A stretch of 64,000 nucleotides of DNA, from assembly GCA_026874595.1 (NCBI GenBank), contig CM049316.1, positions 53,949,676-54,013,675 on the forward strand. The letters run 5' to 3'. The translations under genes were made by a program, and so were the position numbers. The DNA is from Sipunculus nudus. Lineage: Eukaryota > Annelida > Sipuncula > Golfingiida > Sipunculidae. The notes under the pieces are model-generated. The model saw nothing but the letters and a program-made list of their open reading frames with translations, did not search any database and was not told where the DNA came from. This document shows, piece by piece, positions 10,061-23,000 of this stretch. Each line of letters starts with the position of its first letter. The stretch's first letter is position 1.

Positions 10061-13000
10061 CCCATATTATCAATTTTCACTTTGTCTGCCTTTTTACAAT
10101 CACTCCATGACCACTGCACAGAAAACATCTTAACTTCTGATCGAACAGGGAGACAAATTCCTAGCAACTGCTGCCGACGGAAAACGGTACAAGTGCACCC
10201 GACACTTCCAACTAATTTGAACCTGAAAGTCAATTTTTGTTTCAAAAATATATAAAAAATTATAACCACTTTAAAAGGTAAATGGAGCGACTTTGAAATT
10301 AAGTTAGGTAAAGTCATTTCTTCTCAAAAGGTGGCCTATTAAGAATACCATCAAACTAATGCATAATATGTTGTATCACTATTTGATCTTTACTGAATTG
10401 CAATATGGCTACAACTTTTGATTTAATCCTTCAGTATGAAAAAATAAGTGTCATTTGCGCTCACGTAAAGAGCTGCAGTCGTATTTACATTTATTTTATC
10501 TGTACAAGTTACGCTGAATGAATATGACTGTAAACCCATAACAACAGTTTAATAAATGTTTTAATGTTTGACATTAACACAGAACAAGTAATCAGTATCA
10601 AATGACTTCCCTATAAGTCATCCAGACATTTACATATTTACATGCAATCATATTAATCTCATTTAATGATATATGCTTTTATTATAAACGCTACCCTCTG
10701 TCGACATAAAATATGTCTAAATTTCCGATTGCAGCTCTTTCATTGAAAGAACTTAACACCGTGTATTTTCAAATATGGTCAATTAAACGGAAATGTTAAC
10801 TTCCTTGAAACCTATTAAAATTACTTTGTTTATATGGACTTATTTTAGTTATTTCCAAAACAAGGGTACATAGATATGTTTAAAAATCTAATACTTGAAA
10901 ACATGTATCACGAATTGGGTTAACATCATTATCGTTATAATAATAAATATTTCTCTCAATATTTAGACAGATAATTTAAAATAATAAAATTGATAATTGA
11001 TCATGTAAACAACTTGAACAAATGGCCACAATGTTGGACTTAAAGGTGGATAATAGATATTTGATTAATTAGGAACTTTTAGCTATATTACATACAAGGT
11101 TTGATGTTTGTCCACCCGATTAGGCCCTTCAATTCTCATGTTTCTACTCTGCTTAAAGCACCAGCGCCACCTAGCGGCCATGGACTGACCATTGTATATA
11201 CGAAAGCAAGTAAGATCAAATAAAATCAAACTGGGCCATAAATTCGTATGATTTGAACAGTTCAGTCATTTAATTTTAGTCATCAGAGAGGGTTAAAGTT
11301 CATCAAGACCCAAAGCGCCCCCTAATGGACTGAACGTTGTCCAGTCGGACTAAATTTTTCAATGAGAACCTAAGCTTTGATTTGATACCAGAAAGTAAAC
11401 TTTTGCCTCAATATGAATTGAAAATAGTTATTGTTGCATGTTTGGCCCCCACTATATCTGAAAATGTTATGATACGGGCTATCTGGTTACAAAAGGGAGA
11501 CAACGAGATTAACGTTCCCGAGGCAGCGGAAATCTTGCGCTTCTAAAGAAGCTACTGATTTAACTGCTGCCTGGTATGACCGGTTATGATAGACATAGAC
11601 ACCAGGTGGCAGGTCGTTGTCTGCTGAAAAACATCGTGCGTGTGATGAGACTAGCAGCCAACTAAATGCCAGTTTACTAACACTCGACAGGCAACAAGGC
11701 TCCGCCCCTAACTGCGTTTCATGCGCCGCTTGATGACAGTTTTATGGTTACTCTAAGTAAATAATAGGTCGAATTTTGCTCCCTCTGCGTTCTCGAGACA
11801 TCCATCGATTATTACACCAGGAGCGAAGCCATGTATCCGTTGCCGGCAAAACAGATACCAGTTCAGCGTGGTGTGCACGGAGCCAATGTTGTTCAATTCG
11901 TTTGAGTGACAACTCACCGGCCGGGCATCTTGTGTCCACAAGGACCTGTGCCAACCACGTGACAGGCCATTCTGTCTGAGCCTTTGGCCTTTTCAACCGG
12001 TTTCCGGGGCAGTGAACTGTCACTCAAAATGAAATGTAACAACATTAGCTCCGTTAATTCCTCGCTTGGATGGATTCTTTTTGTTGGCAACACGTCCCGA
12101 TAATAATGTAGATTCCTTGTCCCATCAGTTGTGTGTCGTGTTTCGGGCATTGTTTACACGCAGTCAAGAAAACCACAAATATTTATGGAATCAGTTTCTG
12201 GTCTAGCCCATACACAATGGCCTCTTCCACCCCTAAAAAGATTTTGCCAATAGTATTTATATTTAATATAAATTAATGTGACCATTTCAGCCAATCATAG
12301 AGCATGTTATTTGCAGCATCGGGTCTCATCTGATTGGCCAAACATACAATTCAAACAATTTCTTTTGTAATGACACTGATACTAGGACGGACTAAGACAA
12401 TTCGAAAATAGATTGTCACGTGACGTATAGATCTCACAGGGAAATATCCCATTTTCTAAATTCTACAAACGTGAGCGCTGAAATGAGTAGCTGATTTGAT
12501 TATCTGCAAGGATGGGGGACTCGCAGACACACATGTATATGTACGATATATAAATATATATATTTCGTCTGTATGATACTAAATTAGGTAGTTAATGTTT
12601 CACAAAATAAAGTATTATGTTTCCTGTATAGGTTAATTCTTACGCAGATATATACGAATGTATATTATTTCATAGTAAACTCATTAATAGAACCTAAGTC
12701 TTCAATTTTAATTATTTATATGTTCCAATTCCAATATATAAATATCATTCTCTGAATAGCAAGGAGAATCATTACATTCACCATCCCCCCTTGCCAAAAA
12801 TGGGGAGGGGGATATAAACCCCCATCCCCCCCCCCCCCCCCCCTATCTTGACGACCCTGGCTGAAATGAAGTATTTCCCAGCTGAAATATAAAAAAAAAC
12901 AAAGAAAAGCACATAGAAATGAATGTTTGACAGAAAACAGGATAAACTTAGACAAATATTTAAGAACAAAGTCTCAGGAAAAGGGTATGCTTAAGTCTCT

Positions 13001-16000
13001 TTGGTAGTATTGGGGAGTAATTCTGGATTATCGTGTCAAAATCTAGCGGCAGCCAGCCACCCAAACGTCAAATTTTGATTAACTAAAGGCGTTAGGGTGG
13101 TAGTACAAGCTATTGGGTTCGCACCAAATCTAGTATACATGCAGATATGCACGCCTTTTCCAACATTGCTTTTTCATTTACATCTGGTTGTTGAACTGTC
13201 ATTTTTCCGAAGTAAGACATACAGTGATGTTATTCTGTTGAGGAAAATAATATTACATTAACGGTTGACTAACATATATTCATGTAGCAGTTATTAATAA
13301 CAGAACTGGTTTTACACGGAAAGTTTGTCTCTGCATCAATCATGAGGGCGTGACAGCTTTGTGTGAATATGTGTCATAAAGAAGAAAGGAGGAAGCTAAT
13401 GTAATTATTGTTGTGTAACAAAATCATTACTTAATTATTTAGGAAATATAACACGGCCATATAAGGCTCTGGTGTCAATTACTACCACACAGCAAACACA
13501 TCTTACTCTTAGAATGGGTGTTCTGTTATGACTTTCATCATGACTCACAGGCCCCTATTAGTTATTTTAGAAGGCCTTAGTGTCATGTTGTCATGGCTAG
13601 TCAAAACCAACACTCGTCGAAACATTTTAGAGCTGAAAGTAAATACTTCCGTTCTTTTTGGTTAGCGGGACCATTATGGATTCTCGCCCTGGTTAGTTAT
13701 TAACTGACGGTTCGAGGATGTTGTGTGGCATAGATATCGATAATCAGACGGGACAGTCCAGTCTGGATAATCTACGATGAATTAACCATTAGGCAGACAT
13801 GAGATCCTTGACGACACGTAAACACGGCATCGTCCTCATGCCATGCATTCATCATAGCTGTCTTGCACCAGCGAGAAAATTATATATACATATACATACC
13901 TATACCAGATACATACTATATTTATATATGTATATATAATTATATCAAAGATAATATATATATATATATATATTCCTATATCATTTACATAATTATACCT
14001 ATATCTATACCTATGTGTGTTTGTTTGTGTGCGTTTGTATAAAGGTTAATTACTCTATTCTTCGTCGGTGTGTCGGTTTATTTATGGAAAAGGTTAAGAA
14101 AGTAACGTCGGTGTTGATAAGAAAAAGCGTCACAGTAGTGACAGGACAGATGACAGGCAGTAAGGTTGCTGACCAGTGTTAATATTGATGACAGAACAAC
14201 ACTGTATGGTTTCAGTAGACCGGTGTTAATATTAATGACAGAACGACACCGTGTTGTTTCAGTAGCCATCAGATATTGCTCCGACGTAAAAAGCGCCCAG
14301 GAAGCGGCATCAGACCTTTCATGTAGCGCGGCAGAGCGCAGCTCAGGTTCATATCATTTTAACGAGTGTCAACAAAACGAACTGCAGTGAATGGCCCCTA
14401 AGCCTGTCTTTGCCCAACATTGATCCTCGGCAGAGGCTGGGTTACCATAGCAATGAGTTCATCTGAAGCTAGACAAAGTATGCGGCCAAAGGGAGGAGTA
14501 TTATTGGGCCGTTTGCGGCAGGTAGACGATCGATTCTTGAGTCTCATGACAAAGCAAGTGTCCCTGTATGGTTTATAAACAGGTGTGCTATACTGTATCA
14601 CGTCAGGGCGCGGTTTGCTGACACATGACATTGAAGGTTAGTTTTGTATTACTATAATAAAATTACTGTATTTCATTTTAACATGTGCTATCACGAATAT
14701 GTCCTTAAACTGGATAGTGTTTGTCATTCACGACGTGACGATGGTATCTACTTCGATGTCCTCTGCCTGCCAGGCATGTAATAAAATCCAACTGGCAATA
14801 CCTTATTCAATCAGACAGCATGCTGCATAAAACCTCAGTTTTTGCCCAAGGCCATGATCTGCGATAGGAGATTTTAAAAATATACAGAAATGGAAACAAA
14901 TTGCAATGAACTGAGTAAATTTACTGTTTAAAACGAGTTCTGTATTAGAATGTGTGCTTGTGTGTATCTGAAGGTGAGTTTTAACACAGGATATATATAC
15001 ACACACACACATATAAATATATGTATGTAAGCATAATACATTTGGCACTGACCACCTCTGAGTCCGGCCTGTGAGATACCTGCATTTGGTCAGATTTAAA
15101 TACATTTTGTAATATACATATACCTTTCAGCTTTTCAGGATCTTTTCAAATTCCATCACAGTTCTTTATCCACAATATTTGTCGACGAATAATCCTAGAA
15201 TGGATTGAAGAAACACAAATAAAACAGATACTAAGTCACGAAGAAATACAAAATTAAATAGATAGCACGTCACTGTGGGTGTTTTCAATACAAGGTCTGA
15301 CTGCACATGGGGCTCCCTATAGAACTCTAACGTGTGCTCTGAAGTCTCATCTCACTCTACACATATGGCCTCTCATGTCGCCTGTATATATGTTGTACTA
15401 CTTAATTCCCAATATATGAATATTATTATCAGAATATCGGGGGGGGGGGGGGGGTTGACCATCTTTGACCGCCCCCCTTGCTAAAGGGTTGGGAAAATGT
15501 AAAAGACCCATAACCCAGAATGACAAGTAGACATAGAAAGATTGGAAACTAATGATGATTAATCCATCGACCACTCGGTAACTGACCATAGCTAGCTGGT
15601 CATCTCACATCCAATCACATTCTTATTCGTTGGTTTATCTATGAATCTCTATTCACCCATCGGTTCATATAAAAAGGCTGCACTTACACAAAATCTTCTT
15701 CCTGGGCCAGGCCTTGATCGATCAGTCAATGAAGTCGATTTATATTGCGGGTTGGGGGTGACCGCAATATATGAAAAATATGTCACATACCTGAAACGGA
15801 ATATGTATAATAAAAAGCTATAATTCACAGCTTTTCGTTTTAAGTCTGACTTAATTAGCTCTACATGTTGTCCATAGCAATACTTATTTTTATTTCATAT
15901 TAGACTGATTATAGGAGACATGTCAGCCTTGTTAGAAATTAAACATTCTAATTTTTAACTGTGTTAATGACGCTCTTGATGAAGTTTCAACAAATATATT

Positions 16001-16224
16001 CGAGGGCGAAGAAAAAAAATTAAACAAAGTGAATATAAAAGGATCAAAGTTTTATGAAAGAATGTCATACCTTATGTGTTCCTAATTGTTAGATCATTAG
16101 GGCCAGTTACTGTACTCGCACATATGACTGATTATCACGTCCACACGAGTATAGCATGAATGTCCCTGTGTTATTCACAGTCTGGTTTGTTATAACAAAC
16201 TTAATGTACTGCAGCCTTATGTAA
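10060..16224. other. Intergenic stretch with no convincing gene
   Basis: Noncoding by inspection. It contains a poly(C) run near 12826-12843, a poly(G) run near 15440-15455, AT-rich tracts near 13880-13980 and a 47-bp tandem duplication at 14171-14264. Two sites near 11165 and 11313 share an AGCGCC...CCTA...GGACTGA motif, suggesting old repeat copies. Short ORFs around 11750-12150 match nothing I recognise. Confidence 0.5.
14171..14264. repeat. 47-bp tandem duplication
   Basis: Two adjacent 47-bp copies begin GACC(A/G)GTGTTAATATT and end TTTCAGTA, differing at a handful of positions. Confidence 0.85.
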
Positions 16225-16745
16225 CAGGGTGTTGAATGATGAATCAGCATACAAATATATTTATCAGTAAATAACTGTCTGTATCAGTATACAACTATAT
16301 TTATCAGAATTTAACCATCTTTTTCAGTATATAGCGATCTTTATCAGTATATAACTATCTTTATCAGTATATAACTATCTATATTAGTACATGTATATTA
16401 CTATTTTAATCAGTATATAACTATCTTAATCAGTATGTAACTATCTGTATCAGTGTATAACTATCTTTATCAGAATATAACTATCTTTATTAGTGTATAT
16501 TACTATCTTTATCAGTATATAACTATCTGTATCAGTATATAACTTTCTTTATCAGTATATAACTATCTTTATCAGAATATAACTATCTTTATTAGTGTAT
16601 ATTACTATCTTTATCAGTATATAACTATCTGTATCAGTATATAACTATCTGTATCAGTGTATAACTATCTTTATCAGAATATAACTATCTTTATTAGTGT
16701 ATATTACTATCTTTATCAGTATATAACTATCTTTATCAAAATAAA
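16225..16745. repeat. 20-bp minisatellite with 102-bp higher-order units
   Basis: Repeats of ATAACTATCTTTATCAGTAT with variants. The variant TAGTGTATAT occurs at 16491, 16593 and 16695, exactly 102 bp apart, showing that groups of about five monomers were amplified together. Confidence 0.93.
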
Positions 16746-17944
16746 ACGATCTTACCCAGAATGCCAAAAAAAAAAAAAAATTGAACCCACGGCTGTAATG
16801 ATTTTGTTCCAGTGTTTATCAAGTTCCCAGAATATAAGGCAGGTGTTAATTAAATTGATCATCCTCCCGGCCAAAAGTGAGCCAAAATAAATTATATAAT
16901 GAAATATAATATGTTAGTTATCCTTGTGAGTTTCAGTGGTAAAATTTGTTTATATTAACAATGACCCGGACAGACGTCCATAAAACCAGTGTGTTATATC
17001 AAACCACAATGCCAGACAGCCCTGTGGTAAAGTAGTCAGCCTGTATCTCCCTCGTGTTGAATGTCATGTTTGTCTATCTGTTGTAGCAACTAAAGTCTGA
17101 TTTATGAAGGGACAATATAATTATTGTTATTTATGTTTTTATATACTGGCATATCAATTCCAAAGGGTAAGCTGCAATGAAGAAAAGAGACATGGGCCTT
17201 ATCAGTTAATATGAAACCAAACCCGCATCTTACAAACTATTTGGCAATGAAAATTCAGTACTCTCAGCATTTGTGAAAGCCGTCACTTTCTCAGAGCATC
17301 TCGGTCCCGTACATGGGTGGCCATGTTACATGCACAAGGAACTTATTGATGGGTTGACTAATGTTCTTAAAAAATAACAATCAAAGTGAGCTTGGCAGAC
17401 CATGAGAGTTGTGGCTAAATGTCAATGGACATGCACCCAAGGGTAGAACACGTTTTTAAATTCCTATTCTGTCTGTTTATTATTGTCTGGATGTTTGTTT
17501 CTTTTATACATGCAGCTAAAACAACACATGTTGGATAGCCAGTTCTGGTTTCCTCGTGCATTTTGTACAATTTTAACGACAGCGTAACAAATTTTGGTGT
17601 TTACCTTCCACACATATATATTCCTGTAAATATCCCAGGCCGGAAGAAACTCATTTCAGATTTCTATTATGATCACGCGCTCTGATTTCATTTTACAGAA
17701 TTATGGAGGCCGTGATAGAGAATATTCCTGTGTTAAGTTTGAATCAAAAGGCTCAATTTACATGTAGTACATTACTTATATAATTAACCTGGAAAGTGTA
17801 TAGCATCAATATACTTTAAAATTTGAACTAAAATGCGTAGTAAAAGCATCACTTTAGTAAAACTCGGGGTATACTTGACCTCAAAACTATACTTGAGTAG
17901 ACAACCCCCCCCCCCAAAAAAAAAGAGCTTCATTTTTGGAATAA
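16746..17944. other. Intergenic, nothing recognised
   Basis: No convincing ORF, RNA gene or element ends apart from a short poly(A) run near 16767 and a mixed poly(C)/poly(A) run near 17906-17922. Confidence 0.4.
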
Positions 17945-18287
17945 AGCCGACCATACACGAGGCGACATGTCGCGCGACATGTCGCAGAACACGAATGTTC
18001 TGCGACATGTTACACAACAAGAACAGTCCATACACACAGCGACATGTTCTGCAACATGTCCTGCAAAACTATGATAAAAACTACATGCACCGAACATAAC
18101 TTCCTGGTTTCAACGAAATAACACAATTTATCAATATAAGTGCGAGTTACGAAAAATGTATTCTGCCTAGGACATATTTCGTCTTGTTTCTCTTTATTAA
18201 TATAGATATATAAGAAAAATAGGCATAGGTATTCAGGGATAGCTACACAATTTCTTCTGAGTTTTCTGTTGACCGCGCAAACATATA

Positions 18288-18340
<53 letters not shown>

Positions 18341-18558
18341 CACCCTAATCAGACACAGTGAAACCATGGACGGTCACATTATCAATGGATAACATGATCA
18401 ATCGTTATATATATAACTGTTATTTGTTGGCTTTTCCCAACACTTGGCCTGATGTCGCGCGACAAGTCGCAGGAAAAAGAAACATGTTCCTTCTTCTACG
18501 ACATGTCGCGCAACTCATGAAAACGTCGCGCGACATGTCGCCTCATGTATGGCCGGCT
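17945..18558. mobile_element. PIF/Harbinger-like MITE
   Basis: The element is bounded by inverted ends AGCCGACCATACACGAGGCG (left) and the complement of CCTCATGTATGGCCGGCT (right), and is flanked by TAA at 17942-17944 and 18559-18561. A 3-bp TAA/TTA duplication is the hallmark of PIF/Harbinger insertions. Inside the ends are several copies of the palindrome GCGACATGTCGC, and an (AT)n run sits at about 18283-18339. There is no transposase ORF, so it is non-autonomous. It lies upstream of the CNGB-like gene. Confidence 0.8.
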
Positions 18559-19797
18559 TAAGTCTCTCGTTCACTGGGTTGTGGAACCCATCCATAGAAC
18601 AAATTTCTCTGGATAGACCGTCATCCACGAATTCCAACCGTCAACATGAATAATTATGTGTAATTAATAAAACGTTGACGACAAGAGTTATCGATGTTCA
18701 GTTAAATATACTATAATAACAAATGTGTGTGTTTATATAAAAAAAACTCAGCTCTCTATTAGACAGGGAAACGTGCACAAAACCTATTCTCAAGACACTT
18801 ATCTTAGAGGTTATATTTGTTGAAGAACACTAATGTAAAATTGAGGTTAATGATTCAATAATAAAAAAAAATCATGCTATGATCTTGTCCATTTCAATAA
18901 ATCATTGATGTTTTTACCTTGGTTTTTTTTTTTTGTTCGTTTTTTCCCCATCTTATTAATTGTTTACTATTTTGTATGATTTCATCTTTAAATTATTATT
19001 ATTATTTGGGACAAGTCCGGCCTCCTGAGGAATTCGGGACTTCTGCAAGAGCCCATTTCGGCCAATGAATACAAGCGCCCTGCTCATTTAAATATAATCT
19101 TGATAGTGCCCAGGGTAAAACAAGGCTATTGAAATACGACAGAAGCGACAGAAATGTCTTAAATAGAGCACAGATATAAATAGTAAATGGTATGTATACC
19201 AGACGGCGCTATATACAACAATAAACGTCTGATAACTATAGTCATGTAACCCATAGGCACAGACGAACACGAGATGTGACACTATTATATATGAGCCTGA
19301 ACTGTGAAGTTGGAACTTCAGATACTAACAGTGGATTTTCCCCAAGTGTTAGTGACATTTCCATATGTTGGTCATACTTTATTTTTTGTAAACAAATATT
19401 TGTTGTGTTTGACTGTAGTATTTTATATGCATTTTCATGTATAGTGGCAAATATATGACTGCCCCGTTAATATCATGACATTACTGTCGTTTTCGATTTA
19501 ACTCGCTTTAACATGCTTTGCAAATTAATCGAGGTCACGGTTAATTCAAAATGGACAAATAAGAGATAATTCACGATTGTTTTTCCCAGGTACTTTACAG
19601 AATAAAGGTCCCAATACCTAATTTCAAACCAATTTAAAACTTTCTCGGTCAAAAGTTTAAGATTTGTGCCTACGCCTTGGTAAAACGCACAGAGACGAAT
19701 CCCATTACCTGCCTATGTAAGCTTACCTATTAAACCGTAACCTACCAACCTCTCTGCCTAAAATTGATTGCACTTATTCTTTGTTTCGCCACATACA
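18559..19797. other. Upstream flank of the CNGB-like gene
   Basis: AT-rich, with no clear promoter. The acceptor-like CATACAG directly before the first coding exon suggests a 5' untranslated exon somewhere upstream; I could not place it. Confidence 0.4.
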
Positions 19798-19799
19798 GG

Positions 19800-20076
19800 A
19801 TGTCAGCATCAAGTAGCCGGCAGGAGGCGCCACTCATCCATGTTTCGCAGGCTCGGTCGTCTTCGGGTTCCCTTGGGGACGACAAGGACACCGACTCGGA
19901 CGGCGGCATTGACAACCCTATATTTACGTTTGAGAATGTAGACTTCGGTTTCCGGGCCTCCGGGCCAGCTGCGGAGCTGGTGAATGTGGCGCTACCTACG
20001 CCATGTTCTACGCAGACTACACCGGAAGAGCAGAAGACAGTTGTTGCTGAGAAAGAGGTGAAGCAAGAAAACGGCG
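19800..20076 (+). CDS. CNGB: CNGB exon 1: N-terminal acidic/Ser-rich segment
   Basis: The ATG at 19800-19802 sits one base after an acceptor-like CATACAG, so the coding start lies just inside an internal exon. It encodes residues 1-92 plus one base, and the donor is GTGAGC (phase 1). Sequence is rich in Ser, Asp and Glu, including [17 protein letters not shown]. No domain is visible. The phase matches exon 2 at 30414 and also the candidate terminal exon at 20715. Confidence 0.65.
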
Positions 20077-23000
20077 GTGAGCTAAATGATTTTTACATTT
20101 ATTTTTATTAACTTCGTAATAATCAATTTTATAATAAAGACCACATACGTAGAATGAGAGAGCTTTTTATTCCAAACCCGTGAAGAAGTAAGTTTAGGGG
20201 TTGTTGCAACCTCTTACTCGAAACGAACCTTTTCTAGGTAGGCCCTTTGAACGGCCGGAGCTACTTGTCTCAACTCCCAATCTTCAAAATCAAAATTGGT
20301 GACATTTCAAGGAGACATCTTTTTATATTTCACATGCGTATGCTTACAAAATATTAAATATTATTTATTCCGAGTAGTCCTTACCACCACAACACCCATG
20401 ATTATGTAACTTGTCTTGAAACAGTTCTAATCCAACATATTATCAGACTACATTATCCTCTTCACTACACTTTTACAAACGCCCCTGGTGTAGGTAGAAG
20501 CCGCGCTGCATTGTGGGTCACATTGTGACGCCCACAAACCCTAAACAGCAGAGTCCTATACTCTTGTGAGTGTAAGTTTGCGCAGTGTGGGTTTGGGTAA
20601 CATATCCTAGCAAAGTGATATTGGAATTTTAATACCACTACATTGTTCTTTCTCTGTTTATAAATGGTTTTACCTCTTTGTTATTCCAGTGTTTATAATA
20701 AATATAATCCCCAGAAAGAAAAGTTTATCCTGTGGCAAAACACAACGTACAAGTCCAGCCGAGCACGTTTCACTCTACACAAATTCTGGTCTCTGAACTA
20801 GATCTTGAAGCACTATCAAACTCGGGAAGACTGGAACCGGAAATACGGGACTGGATCACGTTGACACTTTGGTCTTAAAATCACTTTTCCACTCGTAACA
20901 TTATTTATAGCATTGTGGTATGTTAGCATTGTGGTATGTCAATAAAAAAATTGCGGTTACGCATGCTCTTAGCTTGTGGGTCGGGAGATAGAATAGTCTT
21001 GTATGTGTTCACTCCACATCCAATATATGGGTTTGACATTTTATAAAATTTATATCTGTATCCGTAGGCTAACAATTTGGTTCCAGTACTGGTTGGCTCA
21101 CAGGAGTATATCTGCCTTAGAACACCATAGCCATGTTTGAAATCAACATGAATGCCGTCATTACTGTACAGGCTACACGATAGATTTGTCTGAAATCGTA
21201 TTGATTATTATAATGATAATGCGAAAATGTTATCTTAAAATTATTAACAGTTGTTTCCCCTTGAAACCACTATATACTATAATAATCATCAACTTTGTCT
21301 TTTTTAGACTTTTCTTACAATTTTATTTTAAAAAAATTCGAAAACATATTTAAGTAGAAAATTTGTATAAATATTTGACATACCGTTCGCATTTTCATGT
21401 GCCTCGAAAAACGGTGAAAGCTAAAAATGCCACAAAAACGGATCTGAACTAAGCATCTGGACACCAGGAATCCAGGACAAAAACTTGCATTTTATTTGCG
21501 GCTGCTGCCACCTGATGGCTAATTTCATAACGAACTAAATCAGACTTAATTCATCAACATCTTCTGGCAACATTCAGCTCACGGTACTAACTGAACTCCT
21601 CGAGTTAATGGTAACAGTGTATTACTTTTTGCAGCAGCAGTCTTTGAAATTATTCAGAGTGCAAAATTAGCGTCATATTGACCCACTGGCATAACGACCA
21701 GATTACTGGCGCCAGAGTGTCATGACATGTACGTCTGAGGATCGCTAATATGAGGATGCAAATATTTTCGTCATTTCTGACAACGCTTCATGGGCTACAG
21801 GTACACTGTCAATCAACATAAACCAGACCATCCGTTAGCATGTTTTGTGTACTTTCTAATAATACCAAATATGAACGAGAAAAGTTCCTGTTTAACCCAG
21901 CTCATTGGTAAACCCCTCGGCATGTTTGTTGAATTTATGACCACATGAACACAAGCATGGCTCGCACGGGTTACAGGACGCAGGCAACTTGCCGGCGACA
22001 CAGGAAATGACCCGTGTCCATGGAGGCGGTGTTTCAGTTTGGGTTGCGAGCTCACATATATACTATTGTGTTTATTCACTATTCTAAGCATAATTTTGAG
22101 AATATGGGCCGTTTACCACAATATGAATGCAACCAGATGCAAGACCACTGCGATACATTCCTCCATATTACTAGTATCACGACTCGGGTAGGCTTACCAG
22201 CCCAATTATCCGATTGCCTACTGAGTCGGGTTGTCACGGCTAGTGCAAAATACGGTTAAAAAATACAGTTGAAGATATTCAGACTGCAAAATAGGTTAAG
22301 AACATATATGACTATGATACTGACATATCGCATATTTCTTTTTATTTCTTCATTTGTTTGAATGTCACGCAGTCAGTTTTACGAAAAGGTTGGTAGCAGT
22401 TTGAACGCCAGCGATCTGCATACGGTCATGACCATTGGCTTGTATGGACTTGTATTGGTAACCAAATCAGCGTCTAGATGGCAGCACTCCTGATTCAACA
22501 ACAGTTCGTCGTTTCATGTTGCATATTTGCGTGTATGCAGCTCCTTATAGTTTGTTAACTATTATATTATTCTGGTTTCCTAGGGAACCGGGAAAGAGGT
22601 ATATGCCACCCAACACGGCTTTTTACAAACGGAACTGTTGTGTAAGGTGTTCGATATGCATGAACCAACAGACAGATATTCTAAACCCGAAAAAAGTTAT
22701 GAGCTATACCCCATAATAGGTGATACAGCATGACGTCATGCTTCACGGAGTGAATACGTACATATTCAGTCCATTCTTTTGCCGGGGAAAACTTAGTACA
22801 CTTTTAAACATTTGGGTGTGTGAAGTCACCTGCCTGGTTCATAGTTTATAAAGATAACTGCACTGGACACTACTGATTGAAGGATATTAAACACATATGT
22901 AGGCTTAGTACATATGATACAAAATCCATAAATTACAGAACAACTTCAGAATGAGATGTTTACCATTAAACTATCCCAATTTTTTTTCGAAATTATACTC

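Noticed and set aside
9605-10255. 216-codon ORF, the longest in the window
   Set aside because: It runs through an (AT)n microsatellite and a degenerate duplicated segment, has no recognisable domain and has noncoding composition.
11748-12150. Overlapping ORFs of 62-91 codons
   Set aside because: Open in several frames on both strands with no family resemblance or splice context; consistent with locally higher GC content.
14166-14390. Plus-strand ORF including a Ser/Ala-rich end
   Set aside because: It starts inside a 47-bp tandem duplication and has no partner exon; coding nature could not be supported.
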